64,000 bases of DNA from Brachyhypopomus gauderio (taxonomy: Eukaryota > Chordata > Actinopteri > Gymnotiformes > Hypopomidae). The DNA lies in contig NC_135220.1 of assembly GCF_052324685.1 (NCBI RefSeq), positions 5,311,350 to 5,375,349 on the forward strand, read 5' to 3'. A program made the position numbers and the translations under genes. Position 1 is the stretch's first letter. Every line of letters starts with the position of its first letter. Positions 43,346 to 56,683 of the stretch are shown here, one piece after another. The notes beneath the pieces were generated by a model that saw only the letters and a list, made by a program, of their open reading frames with translations, was not told the DNA's origin and made no database searches.

Positions 43346-44825
43346 AAACCTTCAAACCTGCTACACCGGACTCACCTTCCCATCATGCTTTAGGGAACCA
43401 GGAAATCAGGGTGGGGTGGGGAGTGGAGGGGAGGGCGGGGCATCAGGGGTGTGAAATTCAAGCTCTTGCTCTCTTTCCCCCTCTTTCTCTCTCTCTCCTC
43501 TCTCTCTCTATTTGTCCATCGTTTTCTATCTCTCTATAGCTCAATCTCTCTATCCCTCTATAGCTCTCTCTGTCTATCTCTAGCTCTCTTTTTCCCTACC
43601 TCTATCTTCCTCTCTCTATACAAAAATGATATCTGCACGTTGCTAAGGAGACAGGGAGATTCATAAGCTACTGGAGATACGCGGTATAAACCAGTGAGGA
43701 GAGGATTAACAGAGGAGTTGCCAGAACCTTCCACTCTGCACCATTCAAACTCAATTATAGCTCATGACAGCTCAGCTAGAGCTCATAACAGATCCCAAAA
43801 TGCTCCTTTTGAGGACAGTCATCAGGTATCGTTGTAATGAGGGAGCCCAGCTCATGAGCACAGTTCGTGATCTGCTGAGTGCAATTTTCTTGATAATTAT
43901 GAACCTAATTAATGATCCTGTCACAGACACAAATACACATTCTCACTGACTCTGTTTCTATCACGTCACTTTAAATATAAAACAAGGAATAAACAAAGCT
44001 TTAGGAATGATTATACACACACATCTTTAAGGAATTTTTACACACACACATCTTTAAGGAATTACTACACACACTTCTTTAAGACTCCATGACTTGCCAG
44101 AGCAGACCATTACCAAACATACAATGATGCTGGACAATCTGGACTTTTATAACATGATATTATTATTATTATTATTATTATTATATTTAACTCTCACTCT
44201 GAAAATTTCACAAGATGGCTAACAGAGTGAACATGGTTAAGCCACACCCATCCACACTCATGCATTACTGACGGAGTTCATATGACATCATATCATGATA
44301 AGTTACATGAGATGAAATCAGTGTTCCACCAGACAACCAAGCGGAAGATGTGATGATCTTCCTGCTTAACCTTCAAGATTAAGGATGTGTCATATCCAGT
44401 GGTGAGACACTTTGATCCTAATAGTCACTGTATTCTGGTTGGCTGTAGAGAAGTTAGGAAACTCAAAGAAAAAGACCAGGGGTGCGATTGAGTTGTGTGT
44501 ATCCACTACACACAAATAGTATCGGATACACAGTATACTATACTGTTGTTAATAGTGCGAGTTTTGCAGGTTAGTACTCAATATATTAACATGTTACTAC
44601 TAACAGGTTTCATATCAGTTTCAGTAGTTTCATACTAACAGGAAGTGATGAAGTTTTACTATGCATGCATCTGCAAGCTTCGACCTGGCTGCTTTTGAAG
44701 TGTGTATTAAACAAAATAATAACTTGATATTCTTCCTCATTTACAGATATGGATACGGCAAATGCAGATATGGAGCAGAAACATGTACAGTTGTGTTTTC
44801 AATGCAGACCATGTAAACTATAGAG
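43346..44825. other. Gene-free sequence with CT tract and small repeats
   Basis: CT-rich at 43465-43620; three acacacacatctttaaggaa-type copies at 44005-44085; (TAT)n at 44157-44184; otherwise unique. Confidence 0.5.
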
Positions 44826-45121
44826 CAGGCGTACTCAACTAAATTTGTCCGCGGTCCAATTTTGGCAGATACCTGTGACCTGAGGTCTGGTGCGGCGGGG
44901 GTGGGGGGGGGGGGGGGGGGGGGGGGGGTTTGGCGAAGGTGAGTTGTTGAGCGGGGGTGGCGAACGTATCACTCGTGACGGAGTGTTTTTTCAATAGCCC
45001 TGAAATAAATGCTACGGTTTTGTTTTGGTCCGTATCCAGTTAATCAGGAATGAGATTGGGTCCAGACAGGATTGCGTTCGGGTCCGGATCTGGACCGCAG
45101 TCCGCCAGTTGAGTACCCCTG
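44826..45121. mobile_element. hAT-type MITE (296 bp) with perfect 8-bp target duplication
   Basis: The left end CAGGCGTACTCAACT and the right end, reverse complement CAGGGGTACTCAACT, are TIRs with one mismatch. Identical CTATAGAG flanks lie at 44818-44825 and 45122-45129. No coding capacity. A poly-G run of about 26 bases (44903-44928) lies inside. Confidence 0.92.
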
Positions 45122-45142
45122 CTATAGAGCTATAGTGTCTAT

Positions 45143-46485
45143 TTAATACACTGGTGGTGGGGGTGTCTGTAACAGGAGATTGGGGGAAAAGTGTCTGTAG
45201 CAGGGTGGGGTGAGTGTAGCAGGTGGGGTGAGTGTCTGTAGCAGGGTGGGGTGAGTGTCTGTAGCAGGTGGGGTGAGTGTAGCAGGGTGGGGTGAGTGTC
45301 TGTAGCAGGATGGGGTGAGTGTCTGTAGCAGGGTGGGGTGAGTGTCTGTAGCAAGATGGGGTGAGTGTCTGTAGCAGGGTGGGGTGAGTGTCTGTAGCAG
45401 GGTGGGGTGAGTGTCTGTAGCAGGATGGGGGTGAGTGTCTGTAGCAGGATGGGGGTGAGTGTCTGTAGCAGGGTGGGGTGAGTGTCTGTAGCAGGATGGG
45501 GGTGAGTGTAGCAGGGTGGGGTGAGTGTCTGTAGCAGGATGGGGTGAGTGTCTGTAGCAGGGTGGGGTGAGTGTCTGTAGCAGGGTGGGGTGAGTGTCTG
45601 TAGCAGGATGGGGGTGAGTGTAGCAGGGTGGGGTGAGTGTCTGTAGCAGGTGGGGTGAGTGTCTATAGCAGGATGGGGGTGAGTGTAGCAGGGTGGGGTG
45701 AGTGTCTGTAGCAAGATGGGGTGAGTGTCTGTAGCAGGGTGGGGTGAGTGTCTGTAGCAGGGTGAGGTGAGTGTCTGTAGCAGGGTGGGGTGAGTGTCTG
45801 TAGCAGGATGGGGGTGAGTGTCGGTAGCAGGTTGAGGTGAGTGTCTGTAGCAGGGTGGGGTGAGTGTCTGTAGCAGGGTGAGGTGAGTGTCTGTAGCAGG
45901 GTGGGGTGAGTGTCTGTAGCAGGATGGGGGTGAGTGTCTGTAGCAGGATGGGGTGAATGTCTGTAGCAGGATGGGGGTGAGTGTCGGTAGCAGGGTGGGG
46001 TGAGTGTCTGTAGCAGGGTGGGGTGAGTGTCTGTAGCAGGGTGAGGTGAGTGTCTGTAGCAGGGTGAGGTGAGTGTCTGTAGCAGGGTGGGGTGAGTGTC
46101 TGTAGCAGGGTGAGGTGAGTGTCTGTAGCAGGGTGAGGTGAGTGTCTGTAGCAGGGTGGGGTGAGTGTCTGTAGCAGGGTGAGGTGAGTGTCTGTAGCAG
46201 GGTGAGGTGAGTGTCTGTAGCAGGGTGGGGTGAGTGTCTGTAGCAGGTTGAGGTGAGTATAAACTGTAGAGCTATAGTGTCTATTCAATACACTGGTGGT
46301 GGTGGGGGGTGTCTGTAACAGTAAGTTGGGAGAAAGTGTCTGTAGCAGGTTGAGGTGAGTGTCTGTAGCAGGGTGGGGTGAGTGTCTGTAGCAGGGTGAG
46401 GTGAGTGTCTGTAGCAGGGTGGGGTGAGTGTCTGTAGCAGGGTGAGGTGAGTGTCTGTAGCAGGGTGGGGTGAGTGTCTGTACTG
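45143..46485. repeat. 23-bp minisatellite, 1.3 kb (about 57 copies)
   Basis: The unit is gtgtctgtagcagggtgggg then tga, with 22-24-bp variants. A leader block (agctatagtgtctatt..aatacactggtggtgg) occurs at the left edge (45128-45160) and again inside at 46270-46305, showing a large-scale duplication. It generates a spurious minus-strand ORF of 473 codons. Confidence 0.96.
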
Positions 46486-46567
46486 CCAGATTAAGCATTG
46501 CTTCCATTCTAAAGATTAAAGTGCATGTGTTCATTGATCTCCAGCAGGTCCAGCTCTGAGTCAAGCC

Positions 46568-46672
46568 CGGAAGTTGTAGTCCTGCAGGGGCAGTTGACGT
46601 CCTGCAGGGGCAGTTGACGTCCTGCAGGGGCAGTTGAAGTCCTGCAGGGGCAGTTGAAGTCCTGCAGGAGCT
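46568..46672. repeat. 20-bp minisatellite (5 copies)
   Basis: The unit is gtcctgcaggggcagttgac/aa; PstI-like ctgcag in each copy. Confidence 0.95.
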
Positions 46673-46974
46673 GGGTCCTGAGAAGCAGGGGTTTAGTCAA
46701 CACACATCTACACACCCTCTAAGACTCTACTGTATCTACATCACATGCACCACAAATCATTGTCATTTATGTTGGTGTGCTGTGAACTGAACTTCTCAAA
46801 GAGAGTTGATGTAGGCCTGATGGTGTAGAGTGCTGTATCATTAATGTGTTAATACGATGGTCCAGTCTCAGCTCCTGCAGGATTGACCATGAGCATGTCA
46901 TGATCTGTATAGGACTTTTGGACAGTTCAGTGTGTGTAAAAAACATTCTGCACATGTCTGCACGAGTGAGAGAA

Positions 46975-47140
46975 AACACATAATGTAAGACAACACACAT
47001 ACAGTAAGAGGACACATAATGTAAGACAACACACACAATTGTAGAGGACACACATAATGTAAGAGGACACATAATGTAAGAGAACACACATATTGTAAGA
47101 CAACAAACATAATGTAAGAGGACACACATAATGCAATATT
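46975..47140. repeat. Degenerate acacataatgtaagaggac minisatellite
   Basis: About nine irregular 17-20-bp copies. Confidence 0.88.
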
Positions 47141-50100
47141 GGGGATTGTTATGTGAACACATATTATCTTTTGTGTTCTGATGTGGTGGTATTCAGGAAA
47201 ACTGTGTGTCTGTGTGAGCGTGCGTATAAGCAGTAAGCTCCTCTCAAAGATCTACAGGCTACAGTAATGCTAAAAGCACCCACAACATTCACCTGCTGCC
47301 TCCAGATATCTCCAGCTCCCTGCTCCCTCACACTCTGTCTCTGCACCGCACACACACACACACACTCCAGCCATACCTCATCCTAACGCTCATTGAGAAG
47401 GCTATCTGCAATGTTCACTCAGCGAAGTTCCAGTGAGTGCTTGGTTTGGTGTGTCTACAGCACACAGGACTGAGAGACAGGCCTCAGCACACCACCCACA
47501 GATCTGCTCACCAGCCCAGATCAGTCGGCATGGTGATACACAGGGAGGGGAGGGGAGGGAGGGGAAGAATACTCTTGTTGTCATGGTGCTTTTGGAAAAC
47601 CGCCGATTATGACCCCGAGGCATACAGCGACCCCATCAAGCAATGTCATTATAATGAACCTAAAATGTCATTAAATCACCAAGTAAACAAAACATTACAT
47701 GCATCCAACAGGTCAAAGCCGTCCCTCTAAACTCTTCCCAAGGTGTTTCAGAGGCTGCGTACCTTAACGGGTTCACGCAGAAAGAGATCTTGTTCTGATA
47801 CCAGTGACACCAACTGTAAGACATCAGATAAGAAATGCAAGAGCAATTTGTCAGCTGGTTTACCTCTTTAACATAATGGCTCCATGTTCTTAGAGTCAAA
47901 AAAATATATTGTTTACCAAATGAAATGACAAATTACCAACAGAAAAGTGCCACTCTGACAGATGACAGTGCCAGTCAGCCTCCGCTAGATGAAAGGACAT
48001 ATCTGAGTGTCTGCAGAACCTTCAGAGGCAGCTTTAGTCTCATTACAAAACCACAGGTCCTGCACTGAATTCTGGCTGGCATGACAGATGTTAGCTTGTT
48101 TGCTTTTAAAGAAATTAATGATTGTCAGTAGTCCATATTTTTAGTACAAATTAAAACAGGTGACACAAGAAGGCTTTAAATGAATCACGCTAATAAATGA
48201 ACGAAACACTAACAGACCGCAGGGACCCACACTGTCAGCAGGGACACTTATGTTTTAAGGTGCATTTTATATGCACATAAATACACCCTGATAAACGAAT
48301 CCACTACGTCACTAGCCCTCTGCCTTAGAAGAGCAGACATGGACAGACATTACAGGAAGGACTCTGATGGTTAGAGTGTGCTAATTCAGCATCAGTCATA
48401 GCAGAGAGCGCTGGCGAAGATACCCAGCTGCAGTGAAGTTAAAATCAACAGTCCACCCATCCCCCCACAGTTACCACAGTAACCACAGCCAAAAATAGCA
48501 ACCCAATGCAGGGGGGCTGTTCAACATCACATTCCCCTTGGTGAAAGGTGCTATTTTTATCCACTGCTGGTGAGATGCATGCGTGAGACACACAGACACG
48601 GTGCTTGGCCATCCAATTAACGTCACCAGAATAAAAGGGTTGGTGTTAGGGTTAGTGCTTGACTTGGCCATTACACGGACACACGGCGGTGCAGAGGGCT
48701 AGCGGGGTGAACCCAAACCCAGTCCACTGGTTCTGCACTGCTGCTCTGGGGCGGCCCGGTGCTGTTTGTGCCCTCGAGAGGGGAAGAGGGGCAGCTAATT
48801 GCTCTGCAATACTCTGCATTTACCTCAGATGAAGCACAGATTTGATAATATGCAGGTTGTCTGGTAGGATATTGAGCAAATAACATATGAACTATCTTGC
48901 AAGGGATTGGCTAAATCAGCACCATGGAAACTGTGCCATTCAGTCTCACTGGTTTGTCAGTAGAAGGGGTCATGAGAAGACCAGCACCATGATCAGCCAA
49001 ACGCTGGCAAGCGTTCAGAGCATTAGTACAGTCCCACAGCTTTAGGAACACTTGGCTGTCAGCCAGCTCCATTAGTATCTCTTTCTCCTGTCCAAATCCA
49101 GACATTAGCAATTTATTATTAACGTTACAAAAACAATTGTCTGCTTTCTGTAGTGGTGGTCAATTGTTCATTGTCTGAGCAGAAGTGAGTGATGAGGTCA
49201 TCCAGTGGTTATACCCACCGTGACGACCACAACTTTGCAAAAGTGAAGCTTCAGATTTGAATGGTAAGAACTGCAGTTTCTGTGACTCATTCATTGTAAA
49301 CGTGGAAAAGTGGACAGTGAGTGTAAGTTATGGCCCTTCAAAATGGACGTAGCATGACAACACCCAGAAATCCCTGAAGAATCTGGATAGCTCAAAAAAA
49401 CAGAAGACAGAGAAAAGCACATCAGGTCTTATATGGGCTTGATGATATCATAATTTTGATGATATCAGTGTCCCGTGTGTCCAGCCTTAACTGACAGGGA
49501 ACCAGGTGAGGCACTCAGTGTACTAACAGCATGTGCAGATCAGCCTTAGTGTGCCAGGTTAGAGCCTCCAATCAATGACTAAAACCTACTAAAACCTGCA
49601 CACATCTGATCAAGCCTTCAGGACAGAAGACCTGCATGAGCCACATGACATAAGCAGGACTCTGAGAGGGCCCCTACCACTACTCACAGTGTCCTGTCAA
49701 TGGTAGCAAGACAGGACAACGTGTGAGACTTTCTATCAGTTTTCAGACCACTGAGCAAATAAGACCTACTGCCAACCACAGAACTGAGGACTGTCACATT
49801 TACAGGACTGTGACTAAGGCCTTTTACATTTACAGGACTTTGAGAAAGGTCTACTACATTTACAGGACTCTGAGTAAGGCCTGCTATCAGTTTCCACCAT
49901 CACCTGTCTGAATCCTCAGTGAAAAACATTTTTCTAAAAAAAAAAAAAACATTCTGCATATTCTACTAGTATTTTTGTGAATTTTGTCTCAAATGTGTCT
50001 CTAATGCACAAAAATGCAGAAAATATAGCTCTTACAGAACGTTACTTTGTATATAATTGTAATATACCAGATTCAAATATACAAATGCAAGAGTTAAAAC

Positions 50101-50566
50101 AGTTCAGTGACACTATGTCCTCTGGTAACTGTGTGCGTTAAGAATGAAAATAATAAAACACCCACTGATAGTTTTGTTGTATGGGTAATATGCCTATTCA
50201 TTCTGCGCCGTAATCAGGTACCGTAGTGATCACCTGAGGTGGACATGCATCACTATCTACAGCATACAGAGAAGTGCAGAGGAGTAAATAGACCCAGGGG
50301 AGTGGGAGGCCTTACACGTAATGGTTATATAGTGGACCGCTTGTCTTACGTTGATCATTAGCAACATTAAACCGTTGTGAAACAGCTACGCCGTCTCTTT
50401 TTACACTGCTTGCATGTTCGTCAAATATTTTGGCTAAAGGGTGGCAGGGCAGAATTGTTTTACAATACCCAGGAAATATGTTTTCTGAGAATAATGTTTG
50501 AATTCCCCACGCAGTTATAAAAAAAATCAATACTTTTATCTCGGTAGAAAAAAATTAATATTCCGA
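47141..50566. other. Gene-free, largely unique sequence
   Basis: 3.4 kb mostly without tandem repeats, except three copies of a tacatttacaggactctgag-type unit at 49790-49880 and a poly-A at 49936-49949. Small ORFs have no recognisable homology. Confidence 0.45.
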
Positions 50567-50647
50567 ATGTCGATAATTCAAATGACTTACTGAAAGACAT
50601 TATAACTGCTATTATGCCTTTCGGTAAATCATTTGAATTATCAACAT
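50567..50647. repeat. Imperfect inverted repeat (stem about 25-30 bp, loop about 21)
   Basis: Left arm gataattcaaatgacttact (50572 onward to 50596) pairs with the right arm at 50618-50642 with two mismatches in 25; pairing extends outward to ATGT at 50567. Confidence 0.8.
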
Positions 50648-50929
50648 AAAACACCTGGGCTGCAAGAGGAGAGATTACGTTACTTATTAATTCATGTCGT
50701 ACCGTTACTGGCCCATTTCCAAGTGTAATCCGCATATCTTTATTATTTTACACTCGAATATGGATCGTAGCCGGGCCTCGTGGCATAAGCGCCTGACTGT
50801 GGTGCTGGGCATTTATTAGAGGTCGTTACACCACCAGGAAGGAAATGCAAACTGCTTTACGTGGGACTCCTGCTGAGATTACACAAACATTTTCGGGATT
50901 ATGAGGACGTGATCTGGGCTCTGCGTCCC

Positions 50930-51330
50930 TAATCCGCCCACGCAGCCCAACACTAACGTTAGATCGCAGGTGGACGGGGGGGAAATCTAGTTTTATTTTG
51001 GAATTAGTGGTCGGGATTACGGTCAGTGTGGCTGTCGCTGCTTCACGTAGCCGGTTAGCTCGCGCGCTACCGGCGGGCCCACGTAGGCTCGCGCCGCACT
51101 CTCCCCGCGCGCCACGCGCCGATGGCGGTGCTCCGGGACCGCGCTTAACCTCCCCGGTTAACTGCACGCGTTTGGACCGAGCTCTGTGCGTTTGAGGATG
51201 GAGGATGACTTGGTGTGCGAGTACGACTCCACCTGGGACACCGAGAGCGACGGAGACGAACCGGGAGGAAACGGCGCGCGGCGCTCGAGCCAGGACAAGA
51301 ACAAGAAAGCGAGGGCTGGATTTGTACGTG
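50930..51330 (+). promoter_or_regulatory. ogfr: CpG-rich promoter region and first exon of ogfr
   Basis: The sequence turns abruptly GC- and CpG-rich compared with the flanking AT-rich DNA (many cgcg, gcgc and ggcg motifs around 51040-51320) and ends in the first coding exon. No TATA box is apparent. This is what a CpG-island promoter would look like; the transcription start is not determined. Confidence 0.5.
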
Positions 51331-54300
51331 CCGCCGGTCCGAACCTCACGGAGCGCTCCCGTTATTGGCTCGGGCTCTCGTTATGAGTTAGATGGTGGAG
51401 AGGTTCTTGTCCCGAGTGTTTAGTGTAGTTTAGTGCAGATACTGCAGCACCGGCGAGCTCGCGGGCTAACGTGGCGCCGCTTCCGCTGCAGCGCGGTACC
51501 GGAGCCGCTGACCCACCGGCTGCACCGTCACGTGGCTCGATTATCAGACGCTTAGCTCGGGTGAAGAAACAATAGTCCAATAAACCAAATCCTGAGATGC
51601 TTTTAGATGTTCCTAGCATCGCAGGGTTTGGGCTAACCAGCTAACACGCGGACCTGGCTAGCGCGGACGGTACCAGCTTCCGTTTGAACGGAACATCTCG
51701 GAGCGTTTGGCAATCGGGGGGGGCAAATACCGTTTTGGTTTCATGGGAGAATTATTTTTTGCATTCCCATTTTACAGATTAGATATTTTCGTCTCCCCGA
51801 CGGCACTAAAAACAAGTGTGACGGCGACACTTCCAGCCCGACGTGAACGTCAGCGGTTCCGTCCTCCGTTTCTGGAGCAGAATTGTAGTGTGTGGGGTCG
51901 TGAGTCCCGTTTGGCGTTTGGTTCAGTACATGACCAAAGATGTCTCATTCTCTGACATCAGGTATACTGGAAGAATAGGCCAGTGGATTGTAAACGTCTC
52001 GGTGCAGTCATGCTATGGGGTGGATGTAACCGTCCGGGGTGGTGGGGTTGTGGTTGAATTTACTGCAGTGTAATGTGTGATGATACAGACCCGGTGCATT
52101 CACATGCCAGTGTGCTGCTTTACTTACACACGAGGGAACGCTTCCATCACCTGTGTTGCATACATTTATTCTTATTAAAGTTGATGAGCGTACACATCCA
52201 AAAGACATGAAGGTTGGACTAAAAGACAAAAGTAGCTGTCCTGGTGAGCAGGAGCGGTTTACGTTCCTCGTGTCCTTTTCTGCCCCCTGTAGAAGGGAAA
52301 AGCAGTAAAATCTGGGGCAGCAGACAGACTGCGGGGTGTTGGGCAGACAGGAGGCTCTTGGTCGTGCTGAACGAGGAAGGACACAAGATCCTCCTTCCAG
52401 TCATTACCAGATATTAGACCAAATTAATACTGATTCTGAAGTCTAACATACACATTCAGTATTACTTCAGAGCATTATCATATCTTAGATGATGCATGAA
52501 TGTGATTTAGTTGTTATTGAATCTGGTAGTTTTATTTCTAAGCGTTGTTTGTTTATATGTTTTTGTTTTGTTTTTCCTTTTGGGTAATTCCCGCTGTGAT
52601 TGTTAACTGATCTCTCCTAACTGGTTTCTTCCTTTTTCCTCAGTGGTCCAATTCATCATCCAGAAATCTTCGTGCAGCCAAAGACATGCAAAACTACAGA
52701 CACGGATATCCAGTAAGTCACCATGTCTGTGGGGGATTACAGACACAGCTATCTAGTAAGTCACCATGTCTGTGGGGGATTACAGACACAGCTATCTAGT
52801 AAGTCACCATGTCTGTGGGGGATTACAGACACAGCTATCTAGTAAGTCACCATGTCTGTAGGGGATTACAGACACAGCTATCTAGTAAGTCACCATGTCT
52901 GTAGGGGATTACAGACACAGCTATCTAGTAAGTCACCATGTCTGTGGGGGATTACAGACACAGCTATCTAGTAAGTCACCATGTCTGTGGGGGATTACAG
53001 ACACAGCTATCTAGTAAGTCACCATGTCTGTGGGGGATTACAGACACAGCTATCTAGTAAGTCACCATGTCTGTGGGGGATTACAGACACAGCTATCTAG
53101 TATGTCACCATGTCTGTGGGGGATTACAGACACAGCTATCTAATAAGTCACCATGTCTGTAGGGGATTACAGACACAGCTATCTAGTAAGTCACCATGTC
53201 TGTGGGGGATTACAGACACAGCTATCTAGTAAGTCACCATGTCTGTAGGGGATTACAGACACAGCTATCCAGTAAGTCACCATGTCTGTGGGGGATTACA
53301 GACACAGCTATCTAGTAAGTCACCATGTCTGTAGGGGATTACAGACACAGCTATCCAGTAAGTCACCATGTCTGTAGGGGATTACAGACACAGCTATCTA
53401 GTAAGTCACCATGTCTGTAGGGGATTACAGACACAGCTATCTAGTAAGTAGCCATGACTGTAGGGGATTACAGACACGGATATCTAGTAAGTCACCATGT
53501 CTGTAGGGGATTACAGACACAGCTATCCAGTAAGTCACCATGTCTGTGGGGGATTACAGACACAGCTATCTAGTAAGTCACCATGTCTGTAGGGGATTAC
53601 AGACACAGCTATCCAGTAAGTCACCATGTCTGTAGGGGATTACAGACACAGCTATCTAGTAAGTCACCATGTCTGTAGGGGATTACAGACACAGCTATCT
53701 AGTAAGTAGCCATGACTGTAGGGGATTACAGACACAGCTATCTAGTAAGTCACCATGTCTGTAGGGGATTACAGACACAGCTATCTAGTAAGTCACCATG
53801 TCTGTAGGGGATTACAGACACAGCTATCCAGTAAGTCACCATGTCTGTAGGGGATTACAGACACAGCTATCTAGTAAGTCACCATGTCTGTAGGGGATTA
53901 CAGACACGGATATCTAGTAAGTCACCATGTCTGTAGGGGATTACAGACACGGATATCTAGTAAGTCACCATGTCTGTAGGGGATTACAGACACAGCTATC
54001 TAGTAAGTCACCATGTCTGTAGGGGATTACAGACACAGCTATCTAGTAAGTCACCATGTCTGTAGGGGATTACAGACACAGCTATCTAGTAAGTCACCAT
54101 GTCTGTAGGGGATTACAGACACAGCTATCTAGTAAGTCACCATGTCTGTAGGGGATTACAGACACAGCTATCTAGTAAGTCACCATGTCTGTAGGGGATT
54201 ACAGACACAGCTATCTAGTAAGTCACCATGTCTGTAGGGGATTACAGACACAGCTATCTAGTAAGTCACCATGTCTGTAGGGGATTACAGACACAGCTAT

Positions 54301-56632
54301 CTAGTAAGTCACCATGTCTGTAGGGGATTACAGACACAGCTATCTAGTAAGTCACCATGTCTGTAGGGGATTACAGACACAGCTATCTAGTAAGTCACCA
54401 TGTCTGTGGGGGATTACAGACACAGCTATCTAATAAGTCACCATGTCTGTGGGGGATTACAGACACAGCTATCTAGTAAGTCACCATGTCTGTGGGGGAT
54501 TACAGACACAGCTATCTAGTAAGTCACCATGTCTGTAGGGGATTACAGACACAGCTATCCAGTAAGTAACCATGTCTGTAGGGGATTACAGACACAGCTA
54601 TCTAGTAAGTCACCATGTCTGTAGGGGATTACAGACACAGCTATCTAGTAAGTCACCATGTCTGTAGGGGATTACAGACACAGCTATCTAGTAAGTAGCC
54701 ATGACTGTAGGGGATTACAGACACAGCTATCTAGTAAGTCACCATGTCTGTAGGGGATTACAGACACAGCTATCTAGTAAGTCACCATGTCTGTAGGGGA
54801 TTACAGACACAGCTATCTAGTAAGTCACCATGTCTGTAGGGGATTACAGACACAGCTATCTAGTAAGTAGCCATGACTGTAGGGGATTACAGACACAGCT
54901 ATCTAGTAAGTCACCATGTCTGTAGGGGATTACAGACACAGCTATCTAGTAAGTCACCATGTCTGTAGGGGATTACAGACACAGCTATCCAGTAAGTCAC
55001 CATGTCTGTAGGGGATTACAGACACAGCTATCTAGTAAGTCACCATGTCTGTAGGGGATTACAGACACGGATATCTAGTAAGTCACCATGTCTGTAGGGG
55101 ATTACAGACACGGATATCTAGTAAGTCACCATGTCTGTAGGGGATTACAGACACAGCTATCTAGTAAGTCACCATGTCTGTAGGGGATTACAGACACAGC
55201 TATCTAGTAAGTCACCATGTCTGTAGGGGATTACAGACACAGCTATCTAGTAAGTCACCATGTCTGTAGGGGATTACAGACACAGCTATCTAGTAAGTCA
55301 CCATGTCTGTATGGGATTACAGACACAGCTATCTAGTAAGTCACCATGTCTGTAGGGGATTACAGACACAGCTATCTAGTAAGTCACCATGTCTGTAGGG
55401 GATTACAGACACAGCTATCTAGTAAGTCACCATGTCTGTAGGGGATTACAGACACAGCTATCTAGTAAGTCACCATGTCTGTAGGGGATTACAGACACGG
55501 CTATCCAGTAAGTCACCATGTGTGTAGGGAACTACAGACATGGATATCCAGTAAGTCCCTATGTCTGTAGGGGATTACAGACATGGCTATCTAGTAAGTT
55601 ACCGTGTCTGTAAGGTACGCTAATCCAGCTCAGCCAGTCTGGTCTTTTTTGAAGGAGAACTGTTGTTTGCTGTTCTTTTTGAAGGTCAACTTTTTTACTT
55701 GTCTTTTTAAAGGTGATCTGGTTTCTGAGTTCTGTTTGTATACTTTGCCCTCAGAATCTCACTGACGAGGAATGCCCAGAGGAACGAATGCCTAATTTGA
55801 AATTCTACTTAAATGAAATCAAGTCCTCTCCCGACGGTATGTCTGCTGTTAGGGTTGTAGCCTCTGGTTTCAGACACAGGCCTGTTCGGACGCCAGCTCA
55901 CAGCCTGCACTTTTGGGTTTCAGATGTATCGATTGAGACATTTCACAGTGAGTGGAGAACGGACTACAAGAGGCTGGAACGGGTGCACTCCTACATTCAG
56001 TGGTGAGACAAGTTGTGTGTGTGTTTTGCAAGGCACTGACCAGAGATGGATTGAAAAGAGTTTCAAAATAAAAGTCTGTGGTTCCCACTGCCTGGTCCAG
56101 CATTTACCCCAAACTTGCAGACTGGTACTGAACTCAAATGCATATTTCAATTCCAATATTTGAATTTGTGAGATTTTCACAGCTGTGTGGTGTGCTGTAT
56201 TTTTTTTTTTATCCCACCTTACTGGTTGTATCATTTCTTGTTTAGAACTTCTGTTTTCGTTATCAGCAAAAGTCCATGGTGATGTTACAAATGTGGAGAT
56301 GGCTTATAGACTCACACTACATTAACACTGTTCTCATGGTAACTACTTTTGCATCACACAGGCTGTTCCCTCTGCGTGAGCCTGGGGTCAATTACATGGC
56401 TACAGAACTCACCAAGAAGGAGATCCAGGTGAGAATTTGAACTTTGCTGAACACCTTCCCAAACACTTCCAACATTCAGATGCCTGGTGTTAAAGTCCAG
56501 CATGAATTCGAACCTGAACATCTTTGTGAGTCTCCAGCCATAAGGATTGCACAGATGTGAGGTTCTGTGAGGTTTGTGTCAGATCCTTGAACAATGGGAG
56601 GGGGTTAATAGTATGGACTGTGTGTATTCAGG

Positions 56633-56683
<51 letters not shown>

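Noticed and set aside
45143..46564. 473-codon minus-strand ORF
   Set aside because: It is a translation of the 23-bp minisatellite (repeated TLTPPCYRHSPHPATD peptides); no start context, domain or splice structure.
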